Assembly (NCBI GenBank): GCA_963747405.1
Contig: CAVVFG010000005.1
Coordinates: 124,001 to 188,000, forward strand
Direction: 5' to 3'
DNA length: 64,000 nucleotides
DNA from: Fodinibacter sp963747405
Lineage (GTDB): Bacteria > Actinomycetota > Actinomycetes > Actinomycetales > Dermatophilaceae
The notes below the pieces were generated by a model that was not told the DNA's origin, did no database searches, and saw only the letters and a program-made list of their open reading frames with translations. Shown in pieces: positions 33,254 to 43,901 of this stretch (its first letter is position 1; every line of letters begins with the position of its first letter). Position numbers and translations under genes: made by a program.

Positions 33254-34552
33254 TCAGTGGGTCTTGGTCTCGGTGGGCTCGACGGTCTCGCGGGCCTCAC
33301 CGTCGGGGTCGGAGGGCGCCGTCCCGGAGTGGGTGACCGGGGCGTGCTCGTAGGCCGGTGAGGTGATCTCGGCCGCGCGCTCCCACTGGTCGTTCACGTT
33401 GTCCGCGCTGACGTGCTCACGCCGAGAGCTGCGGAAGATCCACGTCGAGAACCCGACGAGGATGAGGAACACGATGATGGCGCCGGCGGCCCCGCCGAGG
33501 AGGTCGCCGATCCACCACATCAGCGCGCCGACGAGGGCGGCGATGGGGAAGGTGGTCGCCCAGGCGGTCACCATCCGGCCCGCCGTCGACCAGCGCACCG
33601 GCGTGCCGCGGCCGAGGCCGCCACCGAGCACCGAGCCGGTGGCTACGTGGGTGGTGGACAGCGCGAAGCCCAGGTGGCTGGCCGAGAGCAGCACGGCCGC
33701 CGTGGCCCCGTCGCTCGACATGCCCTGTCGGGGCGTGATGTCGACCAGGCCCTTGCCGAGCGTGCGGATGATGCGCCAGCCCCCCAGGTAGGTGCCCGCG
33801 GCGATGGCGGTCGCGGCGCTGACCTTGACCCAGACCGGGATGGAGGTCGTGCTGGTCCAGTGGCCGCTCGCGATCAGGGCGAGCGTCATCACGCCCATCG
33901 TCTTCTGCGCGTCGTTGGTGCCGTGCGCGATGGAGACGAGCGAGGCGCTGCCCACCTGGCCGTAGCGGAAGTAGCGCTCCTCCAGCCGGTGCATGACGCT
34001 CTGGGTCACCTTGTGCACCAGCCAGCAGCCGGTGAAGGCGACGACGATGGCAATGACCGGGGAGATCAGCGAGGGCAGCAGGATCTTGCCCACGACACCG
34101 TCGAGCTTGGTGCCGTCACCGGTCCACTTGACGCCGGCCAGGCCCAGGCCTGCGGCGCCGGCGCCGGTGAGGCCACCCAGCAGGGCGTGCGAGGAGCTCG
34201 AGGGCAGGCCGAGCAGCCAGGTGAACAGGTTCCACAGGATGCCGCCCGCCAGGCCGGCCAGGATGATGAGCAGCACCGCCTCACCGCCGTCGGCGAGCAG
34301 CTCGGCCGTGGGTGCGCCGTCCTTGTTCTGCAGGTTGATCACCGCGTTGGTGACGGTGAGGGCGACCTGTACGGACAGGAAGGCCCCGACGAGGTTGAGG
34401 ACCGCGGAGAGCCCCACCGCGATCTTGGGCTTCAGCGCCCCGGTCGAGATCGACGCAGCCATGGCGTTGGCGGTGTCGTGAAACCCGTTCGTGAAGTCGA
34501 AGGCCAGTGCGGTCACGATGACGAGCACGAGCGTGATATTTGCTGCGTCCAC
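33254..34552 (-). CDS. pitA: PiT-family inorganic phosphate transporter
   Basis: A 432-aa permease for metal-phosphate uptake. The duplicated family signature appears as FTNGFHDTANAMA in the N-terminal half and GSASLVSIAHGTNDAQKTMG in the second, with GGLTGAGAAGLG between. About 10-12 helices are predicted. It heads a minus-strand operon with a small membrane protein and DUF3349. A PHO-box-like direct repeat lies upstream, so phosphate control is likely. Confidence 0.93.
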   Translation of the reverse strand: MDAANITLVLVIVTALAFDFTNGFHDTANAMAASISTGALKPKIAVGLSAVLNLVGAFLSVQVALTVTNAVINLQNKDGAPTAELLADGGEAVLLIILAGLAGGILWNLFTWLLGLPSSSSHALLGGLTGAGAAGLGLAGVKWTGDGTKLDGVVGKILLPSLISPVIAIVVAFTGCWLVHKVTQSVMHRLEERYFRYGQVGSASLVSIAHGTNDAQKTMGVMTLALIASGHWTSTTSIPVWVKVSAATAIAAGTYLGGWRIIRTLGKGLVDITPRQGMSSDGATAAVLLSASHLGFALSTTHVATGSVLGGGLGRGTPVRWSTAGRMVTAWATTFPIAALVGALMWWIGDLLGGAAGAIIVFLILVGFSTWIFRSSRREHVSADNVNDQWERAAEITSPAYEHAPVTHSGTAPSDPDGEARETVEPTETKTH

Positions 34553-34581
34553 GATTCACCAGTGTGGGGGCGTCGACTCGA

Positions 34582-34625
34582 CTTCACCAAGGCGAGTGGC
34601 TCTGTTCACCCGCTGTTCACCTGAC
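34582..34625. promoter_or_regulatory. PHO-box-like 11-bp direct repeats upstream of pitA
   Basis: GTTCACCCGCT (34604) and GTTCACCTGAC (34615) are adjacent 11-bp units matching the Streptomyces PhoP consensus GTTCACC. A weaker unit CTTCACCAAGG begins at 34582, exactly two periods earlier, with a degenerate unit between. Located between divergent pitA and the unknown gene at 34667. Confidence 0.75.
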
Positions 34626-34666
34626 CCGGGCCAGGGCGGGTCTGCCGACCCTGTCAGGATGCGGCG

Positions 34667-35131
34667 ATGAGCGACCTCGACTGGAGCACTCCCGACGGCC
34701 TCGACGCCATCCGTGAGCACCTCGCCGCCCGCATCGACGGGTGGTGCCAGCCGGTGGCGCATGCCGTGGCGCTCAGCCCCGCGTCGTCGTCGCCGGAGTG
34801 GCAGTTCGCCCACGTCAACGGCCCCGGCGGGCGGCACGGGCTGCCCGCGGTGGTGCTGGCGACGGTGCTCGGGCACGACGGGTCGACGGCCACCCTGCCG
34901 GTGTCCAGGGCCCAGCTCGCAGCGGCCGTGGAGTCGCTCGCTCCGGCCGAGGCCTGCACGGACCTCGACCACCCGAACCTCGCGGCCTGGCGCGAGGTCC
35001 TGTCCGAGCTCGAGGGCAACCCGGCGCGCGAGGCGCAGGCCGTGTTCGTCGCCGACCTCGACGACCCGGTCAGCTCGGACGCCGACGGCTCGATGCGGGC
35101 GACCTTCGAGGGCCATTCACCCCAGCTCTGA
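34667..35131 (+). CDS. Hypothetical protein (154 aa)
   Basis: Acidic cytoplasmic protein with no family I recognise. It has no cysteine cluster (two Cys), no membrane segments and no signal peptide. The body contains WQFAHVNGPGGRHGLPAVVLATVLGHDG and FVADLDDPVSSDADGSM. The ATG is 6 nt after CAGGAT (34655-34660), consistent with the leaderless pattern. It is divergent from pitA and shares the region with the PHO-box-like repeats, so phosphate control of this gene too is possible. Confidence 0.6.
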   Translation: MSDLDWSTPDGLDAIREHLAARIDGWCQPVAHAVALSPASSSPEWQFAHVNGPGGRHGLPAVVLATVLGHDGSTATLPVSRAQLAAAVESLAPAEACTDLDHPNLAAWREVLSELEGNPAREAQAVFVADLDDPVSSDADGSMRATFEGHSPQL

Positions 35132-35303
35132 GCTCCGCGGCCCATCCGCACGTGCGCGCTAGTGGCGGTCGGCTCGCGGATCTGACAGCAACGGCCCCCA
35201 CGTGCGGGGTCGGGCGGGCGGGGCACGTTCGCGAACCCCCGGGCGTTGGGACGTGCGGTCACGTGCCGTGGCCGGCCCACGCCCATCCCGGAGGACCACG
35301 CCA

Positions 35304-35951
35304 GTGCTCGACGCGTTGACGGGGCTGCTCGAGGCGGGTGCGGCGGCACCCTGGGTGCTCGCCGTCGTGCTGCTCGTCGCCGTCGGGGACGCCCTGTTCC
35401 CGCCGGTGCCGAGCGAGGGAGTCGTCGTCGCCCTCGCTGCGGTGGCCGTGGCGGGAGACGGCCCCCACCTGGTGCTGCTCGGGCTGGCCGCTGCCCTGGG
35501 GGCCTTCGTCGGCGACGGGCTCACCTTCGTCTTCGGCCGCCGGTACGGCCCGCAACGGCTGGAGCGGGTCAGCCGGCCTCGGGCCCGCAGCCTCCTCCAG
35601 CGCTCGACCGCCACCCTCGAGCGGCGTGGCGCCCTGGTGGTGCTCACCGCCCGCTACGTGCCCCTGGGTCGGGTCGCCGTCAACCTCACCGCCGGTGCCA
35701 CCGGCTTCCCGGCGCGGCGGTTCCTGGCACTCGCCGCGCTGGCCGCCGCCACCTGGGCCACCTGGTCGGTCGCCGTCGGTGCGCTGGCCGGGCGCTGGCT
35801 CGACGGCAACCCGCTGCTCGGGTCGGCGCTCGGCGTCGCCCTGGCCCTGGGCCTGGGCTTCGCCGTCGACCGGGTCGCCCGCCGCCTCACCGGTTGGGGA
35901 CGGATGCCGGCGCGCCCGGCATCCGCCGTCGTGCCCGACCCGGTCAGCTGA
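35304..35951 (+). CDS. DedA/VTT-type membrane protein
   Basis: A 215-aa membrane protein of the DedA (SNARE-associated/VTT) family, members of which flip or help recycle undecaprenyl phosphate and other lipids. GDALFPPVPSEGVV near the N-terminus and GRRYGPQRLERVSRP after a helix are family-typical, as is ARYVPLGRVAVNLTAGATGF. Four to five helices are predicted. GTG 35304 has GGAGGA upstream (35290-35295). The 170-bp region before it is rich in ACGTG words. Confidence 0.82.
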   Translation: MLDALTGLLEAGAAAPWVLAVVLLVAVGDALFPPVPSEGVVVALAAVAVAGDGPHLVLLGLAAALGAFVGDGLTFVFGRRYGPQRLERVSRPRARSLLQRSTATLERRGALVVLTARYVPLGRVAVNLTAGATGFPARRFLALAALAAATWATWSVAVGALAGRWLDGNPLLGSALGVALALGLGFAVDRVARRLTGWGRMPARPASAVVPDPVS

Positions 35952-36023
35952 CCGGCCGACGCCGGGGGCCGCTGCCGGGCCCACGCGCTGAGGTTCTCCG
36001 GTTGCCCACCGCACACCGGGGCG

Positions 36024-36085
36024 TTTGCACTCTCACCTGGAGAGTGCCAATAATGGCGTTAGCACTCTCCAGGTGAGAGTGACAA
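36024..36085. promoter_or_regulatory. Two CIRCE elements, mirror-image pair
   Basis: TTTGCACTC-N9-GAGTGCCAA (36024-36050) and TTAGCACTC-N9-GAGTGACAA (36059-36085) fit CIRCE (TTAGCACTC-N9-GAGTGCTAA), the HrcA repressor site. Beyond the arms, the N9 spacers are also reverse complements, so the second element is nearly the inverted copy of the first. They lie about 120 nt before groL. Confidence 0.9.
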
Positions 36086-36202
36086 TCCTGACCGGTCCGG
36101 TGAGGGTCGGGTGCCCCGGCGACAGAAGCCGACGGCATCCGGCTCGTCCGTCGCGGGCACCGCCCGGTCTCACCTTCGATTCGCGTGGGAGGAACCACCC
36201 GA

Positions 36203-37834
<1,632 letters not shown>

Positions 37835-37871
37835 GCGACAGCTCCTGACCCGGCCACCCGGCTGGCCCACA

Positions 37872-37905
37872 CGAGGGCGGTCTCCCGACAGGGGGGCCGC
37901 CCTCG
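37872..37905 (+). terminator. Long hairpin after groL
   Basis: CGAGGGCGG pairs with CCGCCCTCG, and the interior TCTCCC/GGGGGG extends the stem (with G-U pairs) to about 15 bp around loop GACA. It starts 37 nt after the groL stop. Confidence 0.8.
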
Positions 37906-37929
37906 CGGTGTCCCCCGAGGGGGATGCCG

Positions 37930-38568
37930 TCAGCGCATCCGCAGGCCGACGCCCTGCTCGCGTGGCGACTGCGCCCGCACCAGCAGTCGGGCGGCCGCCG
38001 CCACCCACCCGGCCACGAGCAGCACCGACACGACCAGGCTCATCGAGGTGGGCAGCTCGTCGCGCCCGAGCAGGATGAACGGCACGCCCAACACACCGAA
38101 CGCGAGCACGGCGAGCGCCTTGTCGCCCGCGCTCCACCGGCGCGAGAGCAGCACGAGCAGGGTTCCCACGAACCACGGCACCGGCGCGAACGCCTCGACC
38201 GCCGGCACCAACGCGAACGCCACGGACGCCGCCAGCAGGGCCACGGTCGCGGCCTCCAGCCACGGCGGCCCGGGCGGGGCGTCGGCGACGGCCCCCACAC
38301 CGAGCGGCTCGACCGGTGCCACCGGGTAGCCGCCCGCCTCGGCGACCAGCGCCTCGGGCGACCCGAGGTCGGCCAGGGCACGCTCGGCGGCCAGGGCGCC
38401 GTCCGGCCCGGCGGCGCGCGAGACGTCGGCGAGGTAGTCCTCGACGCTGGAGCGCAGCTCGGTGCGGCGGTCCTCGGGCAGCCCCGCGGACTCGGTGTCG
38501 AGGCGTGCCAGCCAGGCGCGGACCGCCGGCTGGTCCCACCCGTGAGTGCCGTAGTCGCCGGGTGCCAT
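37930..38568 (-). CDS. HAAS-domain membrane protein
   Basis: A 212-aa protein with an N-terminal HAAS (DUF1700-like) module, WLARLDTESAGLP..RRTELRSSVEDYLADV.. at about 15-75, then four hydrophobic segments to the end. HAAS proteins commonly partner PadR regulators as sensors of membrane state; here no padR adjoins. ATG 38568 is fixed by TACCGT (38581-38576) ending 7 nt before it. Convergent with groL and divergent from phoD. Confidence 0.78.
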   Translation of the reverse strand: MAPGDYGTHGWDQPAVRAWLARLDTESAGLPEDRRTELRSSVEDYLADVSRAAGPDGALAAERALADLGSPEALVAEAGGYPVAPVEPLGVGAVADAPPGPPWLEAATVALLAASVAFALVPAVEAFAPVPWFVGTLLVLLSRRWSAGDKALAVLAFGVLGVPFILLGRDELPTSMSLVVSVLLVAGWVAAAARLLVRAQSPREQGVGLRMR

Positions 38569-38690
38569 GCGCGCCACGGTAGCGCCCGGTGCCGCAGCCG
38601 GCCGGGCACCGCGCTCGGAGCGCGCCGGGTGCCGGGTGCCGGCGTGCTCGACCCGCACCGATGGCCGGCCCACCGGGGCAGGATGAGCCC

Positions 38691-40409
38691 ATGTCCATCA
38701 CCGCGGTCGACGAGCCGCTCGTCCTCGGTCCGATGCTGCGCTACGTCGACGAGACCTCGGCGACGGTGTGGGTGCGCACGGCGGCGGCTGCCCGGGTCAC
38801 GGTGGAGCGTGCTGGTCGCAGCTGGAGCGCCTCCACCGTGGCGGTGCACGGCTCGCACTACGCCCTGGTCGTGCTCGACGGCCTCCTCCCGGGCAGCGAC
38901 GACACCTATACGGTGCGCGTCGACGACGCGCTCGTGTGGCCGGCACCCGGGATGCCGCCCAGCCGCATCCGCACGCTCGACCCCGGCCGCTTGCCCTACT
39001 TCGCGTTCGGCACCTGCCGCACCACCGGCTCGCACGACGCGGACGGGAACAAGGCGCACGGTGTCGACGCGCTGCGCACCCTCGCGCTCGCCCTGCGCGA
39101 CGACCCGCAGATGCGCTCGCCCGACGTGCTGCTGCTGCTCGGTGACCAGGTCTACGCCGACACCACCCCCCGCCCCGAGCTCGAGGAGTTCATGGCCGCC
39201 CGGCGCAGCCTCGACGAGCCGCCGGGCCTGGAGATCAAGGACTTCGTCGAGTACGCGGAGCTCTACCGGCTGGCCTGGAGCGAGGAGGTGATCCGCTGGG
39301 TGCTCTCGACGGTGCCCTCGGCGATGATCTTCGACGACCACGACATCCGCGACGACTGGAACACCTCGTGGTCGTGGCGCCGCGAGATCCGCACGACGAC
39401 CTGGTGGCAGGAGCGGATCGTGTCCGGGCTGGGGTCGTACTGGGTGCACCAGCACCTGGGCAACCTCTCGCCCGCCGAGCTGGCTCGGGAGGAGCTCTGG
39501 CGGCGGGTCGTCGAGCACGAGGAGTCCGGCGCCACCGACGAGCTCGACCTCACCGCCGAGGTCGACGCGCTCGCGGCCAGGGCCGACGCGGAGCCGACGT
39601 CGTACCGCTGGAGCTACACCCGCGCCCTGGGCGAGAGCGCGCTGGTCGTCATCGACTCGCGCGCCGCCCGCGACCTGCGGCCCGACGGCCGGTCGATGCT
39701 CGACGCCGGGGAGCTGCGCTGGGTCGACGGCGTGCTGCGCGGCGGCGCGCAGCATCTGTTCATCGGCACGTCGCTGCCCTTCCTGCTGCCCCCGGGGCTG
39801 CACGACTTCGAGGCGATGGACGAGGCGCTGGCGCAGGGTGCCTACGGCCGCACGGTCGCGAGGGCCGCGGAGAAGCTGCGCCGCAGCATCGACCTCGAGC
39901 ACTGGGCGGCGTTCAACGAGGGCTTCGACGAGCTGTTCGACCTGGTGATGGAGGTGGCTCGCGGTGAGCGCGGCCCGGCGCCGCAGACCGTCACCTTCCT
40001 CTCCGGCGACGTGCACAACTCCTACCTCGCCGAGGTGACCGACCCGCTGCGGCTGGGCGCCCAGTCGCGGGTGGTGCAGGCGGTGTGCTCGCCGATCCGC
40101 AACCCGATGCCGCACGGTGTGCGGGCGTTCATGTCGCTGTTCGCCAAGTCGCTCGTACGCCCGATGCGGTTCCTCGCGTCGCGCTCGCCAGAGATGCCCG
40201 ACCCGGCCTACCCCTGGACGGTCACCGACGGGCCGTGGTTCGACAACAACATCGCCCTGGTCACGGTGAGGGAGGACGAGCTCGCCCTCACCTGGGTCAC
40301 CGGAGTCGTGGACGACGAGTCCCACCCGCGGCTGCAGCAGGTGTACGCCGCGCGCCTCGACCCGCTGCCGGCGACGTCCCGCTCCGGGTCGGGGGCCGTT
40401 CAGGGTTGA
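38691..40409 (+). CDS. PhoD-like alkaline phosphatase/metallophosphoesterase
   Basis: A 572-aa enzyme with an N-terminal fibronectin-like PhoD domain (about 10-95) and the metallophosphatase core: AFGTCRTTGSHD, LLLGDQVYAD, IFDDHDIRDDWNTSW and LSGDVHNSYL, giving the Asp/His/Asn metal ligands. No signal peptide is seen, unlike secreted PhoD, so a cytoplasmic or unusual export route is inferred. The ATG follows CAGGAT by 6 nt, leaderless. Substrate may be phosphomono- or diesters. Confidence 0.85.
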   Translation: MSITAVDEPLVLGPMLRYVDETSATVWVRTAAAARVTVERAGRSWSASTVAVHGSHYALVVLDGLLPGSDDTYTVRVDDALVWPAPGMPPSRIRTLDPGRLPYFAFGTCRTTGSHDADGNKAHGVDALRTLALALRDDPQMRSPDVLLLLGDQVYADTTPRPELEEFMAARRSLDEPPGLEIKDFVEYAELYRLAWSEEVIRWVLSTVPSAMIFDDHDIRDDWNTSWSWRREIRTTTWWQERIVSGLGSYWVHQHLGNLSPAELAREELWRRVVEHEESGATDELDLTAEVDALAARADAEPTSYRWSYTRALGESALVVIDSRAARDLRPDGRSMLDAGELRWVDGVLRGGAQHLFIGTSLPFLLPPGLHDFEAMDEALAQGAYGRTVARAAEKLRRSIDLEHWAAFNEGFDELFDLVMEVARGERGPAPQTVTFLSGDVHNSYLAEVTDPLRLGAQSRVVQAVCSPIRNPMPHGVRAFMSLFAKSLVRPMRFLASRSPEMPDPAYPWTVTDGPWFDNNIALVTVREDELALTWVTGVVDDESHPRLQQVYAARLDPLPATSRSGSGAVQG

Positions 40410-40464
40410 CCCCGGCAGCGGAACACCGGGGCCCTCGCCTAGCGTTGGTGGGGCAGAAGGCGGT

Positions 40465-40480
40465 GTGCGCACCTGCGCAC
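40465..40480. promoter_or_regulatory. 7-2-7 palindrome upstream of the ABC exporter genes
   Basis: GTGCGCA, CC, TGCGCAC is a perfect dyad 47 nt before the ATP-binding subunit's ATG. It is a candidate repressor operator (for example TetR- or MarR-like); no regulator gene is adjacent. Confidence 0.4.
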
Positions 40481-40526
40481 CGGCTGGCCCACCCCGCCGC
40501 ACCGCGGCCCGCACCGAAGGACACCC

Positions 40527-41306
40527 ATGACCCTCGCCAACGCGCCCGCCAGCCAGCTCGGTGAGCGCCTGGCCGCCGCCCGGGTCGAGGGGCTGACCAA
40601 GGTCTACGGGTCCGGCGACACCCGGGTGGTCGCGCTCGACGACGTCACCCTCGAGCTGTATGCCGGCGAGTTCACCGCGATCATGGGCAAGTCCGGCTCG
40701 GGCAAGTCGACGTTGATGCACTGCGCCGCCGGGCTCGACGACGCGACCACCGGGCACGTCTGGGTGGGGGGCATCGACCTGACCACGCTCAAGGAGAAGC
40801 ACCTCACCGAGCTGCGCCGCGACCGCATCGGGTTCGTCTTCCAGGCCTTCAACCTGGTGCCCACGCTGACCGCTCAGGAGAACATCCTGCTGCCGTCGGC
40901 CATCGCCGGGCGCCGGCCCGACCCGGCCTGGTTCGACGAGGTGGTCGACACCGTGGGGCTGCGCGACCGGCTGGGGCACCGTCCCAGCGAGCTCTCGGGC
41001 GGCCAGCAGCAGCGCGTCGCCTGCGCCCGGGCCCTCGTGGGCCGGCCCGACATCGTCTTCGCCGACGAGCCCACCGGCAACCTCGACTCGACGTCGGGGG
41101 CCGAGGTGCTCGGCTTCCTGCGCCGGGTCGTCGACACCCACGGCCAGACGGTCGTCATGGTCAGCCACGACCCGGGCGCGGCCAGCTGGACCGACCGGGT
41201 GGTCTTCCTCGCCGATGGTCAGGTCGTCGACGAGCTGCGTGCGCCGACTCCTGAGCGGGTGCTCGAGAAGATGGCTGCGCTCGACCACCTCGTCGTCGGG
41301 GGCTGA
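40527..41306 (+). CDS. ABC transporter ATP-binding protein, LolD/MacB type
   Basis: A 259-aa ATPase with Walker A GKSGSGKST (54-62), Q-loop FQAFNLVPTLT, signature LSGGQQQRVACARALV, Walker B IVFADEPTGNLDS and switch histidine MVSHDPG. The MacB/LolD subgroup powers non-canonical exporters with FtsX-type permeases, and the next gene (2 nt downstream) encodes one. Such pairs export lipoproteins, peptides or antibiotics; the cargo is unknown. Confidence 0.93.
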   Translation: MTLANAPASQLGERLAAARVEGLTKVYGSGDTRVVALDDVTLELYAGEFTAIMGKSGSGKSTLMHCAAGLDDATTGHVWVGGIDLTTLKEKHLTELRRDRIGFVFQAFNLVPTLTAQENILLPSAIAGRRPDPAWFDEVVDTVGLRDRLGHRPSELSGGQQQRVACARALVGRPDIVFADEPTGNLDSTSGAEVLGFLRRVVDTHGQTVVMVSHDPGAASWTDRVVFLADGQVVDELRAPTPERVLEKMAALDHLVVGG

Positions 41307-41308
41307 GC

Positions 41309-43867
41309 GTGCTCCGCGCCACCTGGCGCAGCCTGTTCGCCCGCAAGCTGCGCCTGCTGCTCAGTGCCTTCGCCGTCGTGCTCGGGGTGGCCTTCGTCTC
41401 GGGGTCGTACGTCTTCACCGACACCCTCGACCGCGCCTTCACCGGGCTCACCAGCGGCGCGGTGGGCGACGTCATCGTGCGCCCGGGCTCGTCGGCTGAC
41501 AGCGGTGGGGGCTTCGGCGGCGGCACCTCCGGGGCCCGCAGCGTGCCGGCCGCGCTCGTCGGGAAGCTGGCCGCCGTTCCCGGTGCCGCCCGGGCCGACG
41601 GCCGGATCACCAACTTCGGCACCTTCGTCGTCGGCAAGGACGGCAAGCTGATCGGCGGCTCGGGCCCACCCGGCATCGCGGTCAACTACTCCTCCGGGCC
41701 GGCGGCCAACGGCGTGCCCGTGGCAACCCTCGAGCGGGGACGGTGGCCGGCGGCCGAGGGCGAGATCGTGCTCGACGACGCGACCGCCGAGAAGTCCGGC
41801 TACCTCGTGGGCGACTCCGTGCCCCTGGTCACCGCCACCGAGCGGCCGCGCCTGACGGCCCGTCTCGTGGGCACCGCCACGTTCGGCGGGTCGACCCTCG
41901 TCGGGTCCAGTGTCGTCATGTTCGACACCAGGCAGGCCCAGGCGCTGTTCCTGGGGGGCAAGGACGCCTTTTCGCAGATCTGGGTGACGGCGGCTCCGGG
42001 CACCAGCCAGGACCAGCTGCGTGATTCCGTCACCACGGCGCTACCGGCCGACACCCAGGCCGCGACCGGCGACGCCACGGCGGCCCGAGCGGCCAGCCGG
42101 ATCGACGACGCGCTGTCTTTCGTCACGACCTTCCTGCTCGTCTTCGCGGGCATCGCCTTGACCGTGGGCGCCTTCCTCATCGTCAACACCTTCTCGATCC
42201 TGGTGGCGCAGCGCAGCCGTGAGCTGGCCCTGCTGCGCGCCATCGGCGCCAGTCGCCGCCAGGTGGCCAGGTCCGTGCTCGCCGAGGCGGTGGTGGTCGG
42301 CTTCGTCGGGTCCGCCCTCGGCGTCGGGCTCGGCGTGCTGCTCGCCGTCGGCATCAAGGCGGTCTTCGGGCGGATCGGCCTCGACCTCAGCGACACCCCG
42401 CTGGTGCTCGAGCCGCGCACGGTGGTCGTCAGCCTCGTGGTCGGAGTGCTCGTCACCGTCACCGCCGCCTACCTCCCCGCGCGGCGGGCGGGCAGCGTCC
42501 CGCCGGTCGCGGCGATGCGTGACGACGTGGCCCTCGCCGAGAGCGGGCTGCGGTGGCGCATCACGGTCGGTGCGGTGCTCCTCGCCGCGGGCATCGCCGG
42601 CATGGCCGCGGGCCTGCTGGGCGTCGGGTCGGAGCCCACCTACGTGCTGGGAGCCGGCGCCTTCGGGGTGCTCGTGGGCACCGCACTGCTCAGCCCGGTG
42701 GTGGGGCGGCCCGTGCTGGCCGGACTCGGCTGGGCCTACCGGCGCGGCTTCGGCGCGGTGGGGCTGATGGCCGAGCAGAACACCCGCCGCAACCCTCGGC
42801 GCACTGCCGCCACCGCCTCGGCGCTGATGATCGGCGTCTCGCTCGTGACGATGATGGCCGTGCTGGGAGCGTCGGCCAAAGCGAGCCTCGACAAGACCCT
42901 GGCCGAGGACATCATCGCCGACTACGTGGTGACCAACCCCGTGGGTCAACCGTTCTCGAGCTCCGTGGCGCGCGAGGTGGCCCAGGTGCCCGGGGTCGCT
43001 CAGGTCGCCCAGGTGCGTGCCGCCGTGCTCCAGGTCGACGGCGACCGCGACTTCGCCACCGCCGTCGACCCGGTGGCCATCACGGCCGTGGCTCGGCCCG
43101 AGGTCTCCACCGGCTCCCTGGCCGACCTCGACGCGACGTCGGTGGCGCTCTCGACCACGTTCGCCCGCGACCAGGGACTGGCGGTGGGGTCGAAGGTCAC
43201 CATCGGCTACGCCGGTGACGAGAGCCCCGCCACGGTCGTGGCGACCTACGTCGCCGACAGCGTGCTGCAGTCGGACGTCACGATGTCGCTCGACGGCTTC
43301 GACGCCATCGGGGTGCCACCGACCGACCGCACCGTCTACGTCCTGGCGCAGCCCGGCACCGACCGGACCACGCTCGGAACGGCCCTCAAGGCCGTCGTGG
43401 CCGACCTCCCCACGGTGAACGTCAACGACCAGGCGCAGTTCGCGGCCGAGCAGCGCACCCCGATCGACCGGCTGCTCTTCATCGTCTACGCGTTGCTCGG
43501 CCTCGCGGTCGTGATCGCGGTGCTCGGCATCGTCAACACCCTCGCCCTGTCGGTCACCGAGCGGATCCGCGAGATCGGCCTGCTGCGCGCCGTCGGGCTC
43601 AGCCGACGCCAGCTGCGCACCATGCTGCGCCTGGAGGCGGTGGCGATCGCCCTGCTCGGCGCCGTGCTCGGCGTGGTGGTGGGGCTGGCCTTCGCGCTGG
43701 CCCTGCAGCGCTCACTGGCCGACGACGGGCTCGACGTGCTCGCGGTGCCCGGAGGCCAGCTGGTGGGCTTCGTGGCGGTTGCGGGCCTCGTCGGCGTGCT
43801 GGCGGCGCTGTGGCCGGGCCGTCGCGCCGCGCGACTCGACGTCCTGCGCGCCATCGCGACCGACTGA
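41309..43867 (+). CDS. FtsX/MacB-type ABC permease with duplicated halves
   Basis: An 852-aa permease. TM1 is at about 15-38, a large extracytoplasmic domain (about 45-270) follows, then a first FtsX block (about 272-400 with LLRAIGASRRQVARSVL), a middle region, a second periplasmic domain (about 510-700) and a second FtsX block (ending LLRAVGLSRRQLRTMLRLEA and last helices). The duplicated ALLRAxG motifs mark it. Starts on GTG just after the ATPase gene, so this is a two-gene exporter. Confidence 0.92.
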   Translation: MLRATWRSLFARKLRLLLSAFAVVLGVAFVSGSYVFTDTLDRAFTGLTSGAVGDVIVRPGSSADSGGGFGGGTSGARSVPAALVGKLAAVPGAARADGRITNFGTFVVGKDGKLIGGSGPPGIAVNYSSGPAANGVPVATLERGRWPAAEGEIVLDDATAEKSGYLVGDSVPLVTATERPRLTARLVGTATFGGSTLVGSSVVMFDTRQAQALFLGGKDAFSQIWVTAAPGTSQDQLRDSVTTALPADTQAATGDATAARAASRIDDALSFVTTFLLVFAGIALTVGAFLIVNTFSILVAQRSRELALLRAIGASRRQVARSVLAEAVVVGFVGSALGVGLGVLLAVGIKAVFGRIGLDLSDTPLVLEPRTVVVSLVVGVLVTVTAAYLPARRAGSVPPVAAMRDDVALAESGLRWRITVGAVLLAAGIAGMAAGLLGVGSEPTYVLGAGAFGVLVGTALLSPVVGRPVLAGLGWAYRRGFGAVGLMAEQNTRRNPRRTAATASALMIGVSLVTMMAVLGASAKASLDKTLAEDIIADYVVTNPVGQPFSSSVAREVAQVPGVAQVAQVRAAVLQVDGDRDFATAVDPVAITAVARPEVSTGSLADLDATSVALSTTFARDQGLAVGSKVTIGYAGDESPATVVATYVADSVLQSDVTMSLDGFDAIGVPPTDRTVYVLAQPGTDRTTLGTALKAVVADLPTVNVNDQAQFAAEQRTPIDRLLFIVYALLGLAVVIAVLGIVNTLALSVTERIREIGLLRAVGLSRRQLRTMLRLEAVAIALLGAVLGVVVGLAFALALQRSLADDGLDVLAVPGGQLVGFVAVAGLVGVLAALWPGRRAARLDVLRAIATD

Positions 43868-43901
43868 CCGTGCGCGGGCCCGGATCACCCCCGCCGCCCG
43901 G

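Noticed and set aside
36185..36202. Upstream GTG start for groL
   Set aside because: It overlaps the Shine-Dalgarno sequence and adds a non-conserved MGGTTR before the universal MAKIIAFD start.
40406..40445. TTGACC and TAGCGT as a promoter for the ABC operon
   Set aside because: The spacing is about 28 nt, too long for a standard -35/-10 pair.
38040..41288. 1082-aa minus-strand frame across phoD and the ABC genes
   Set aside because: Shadow of three well-supported plus-strand genes.
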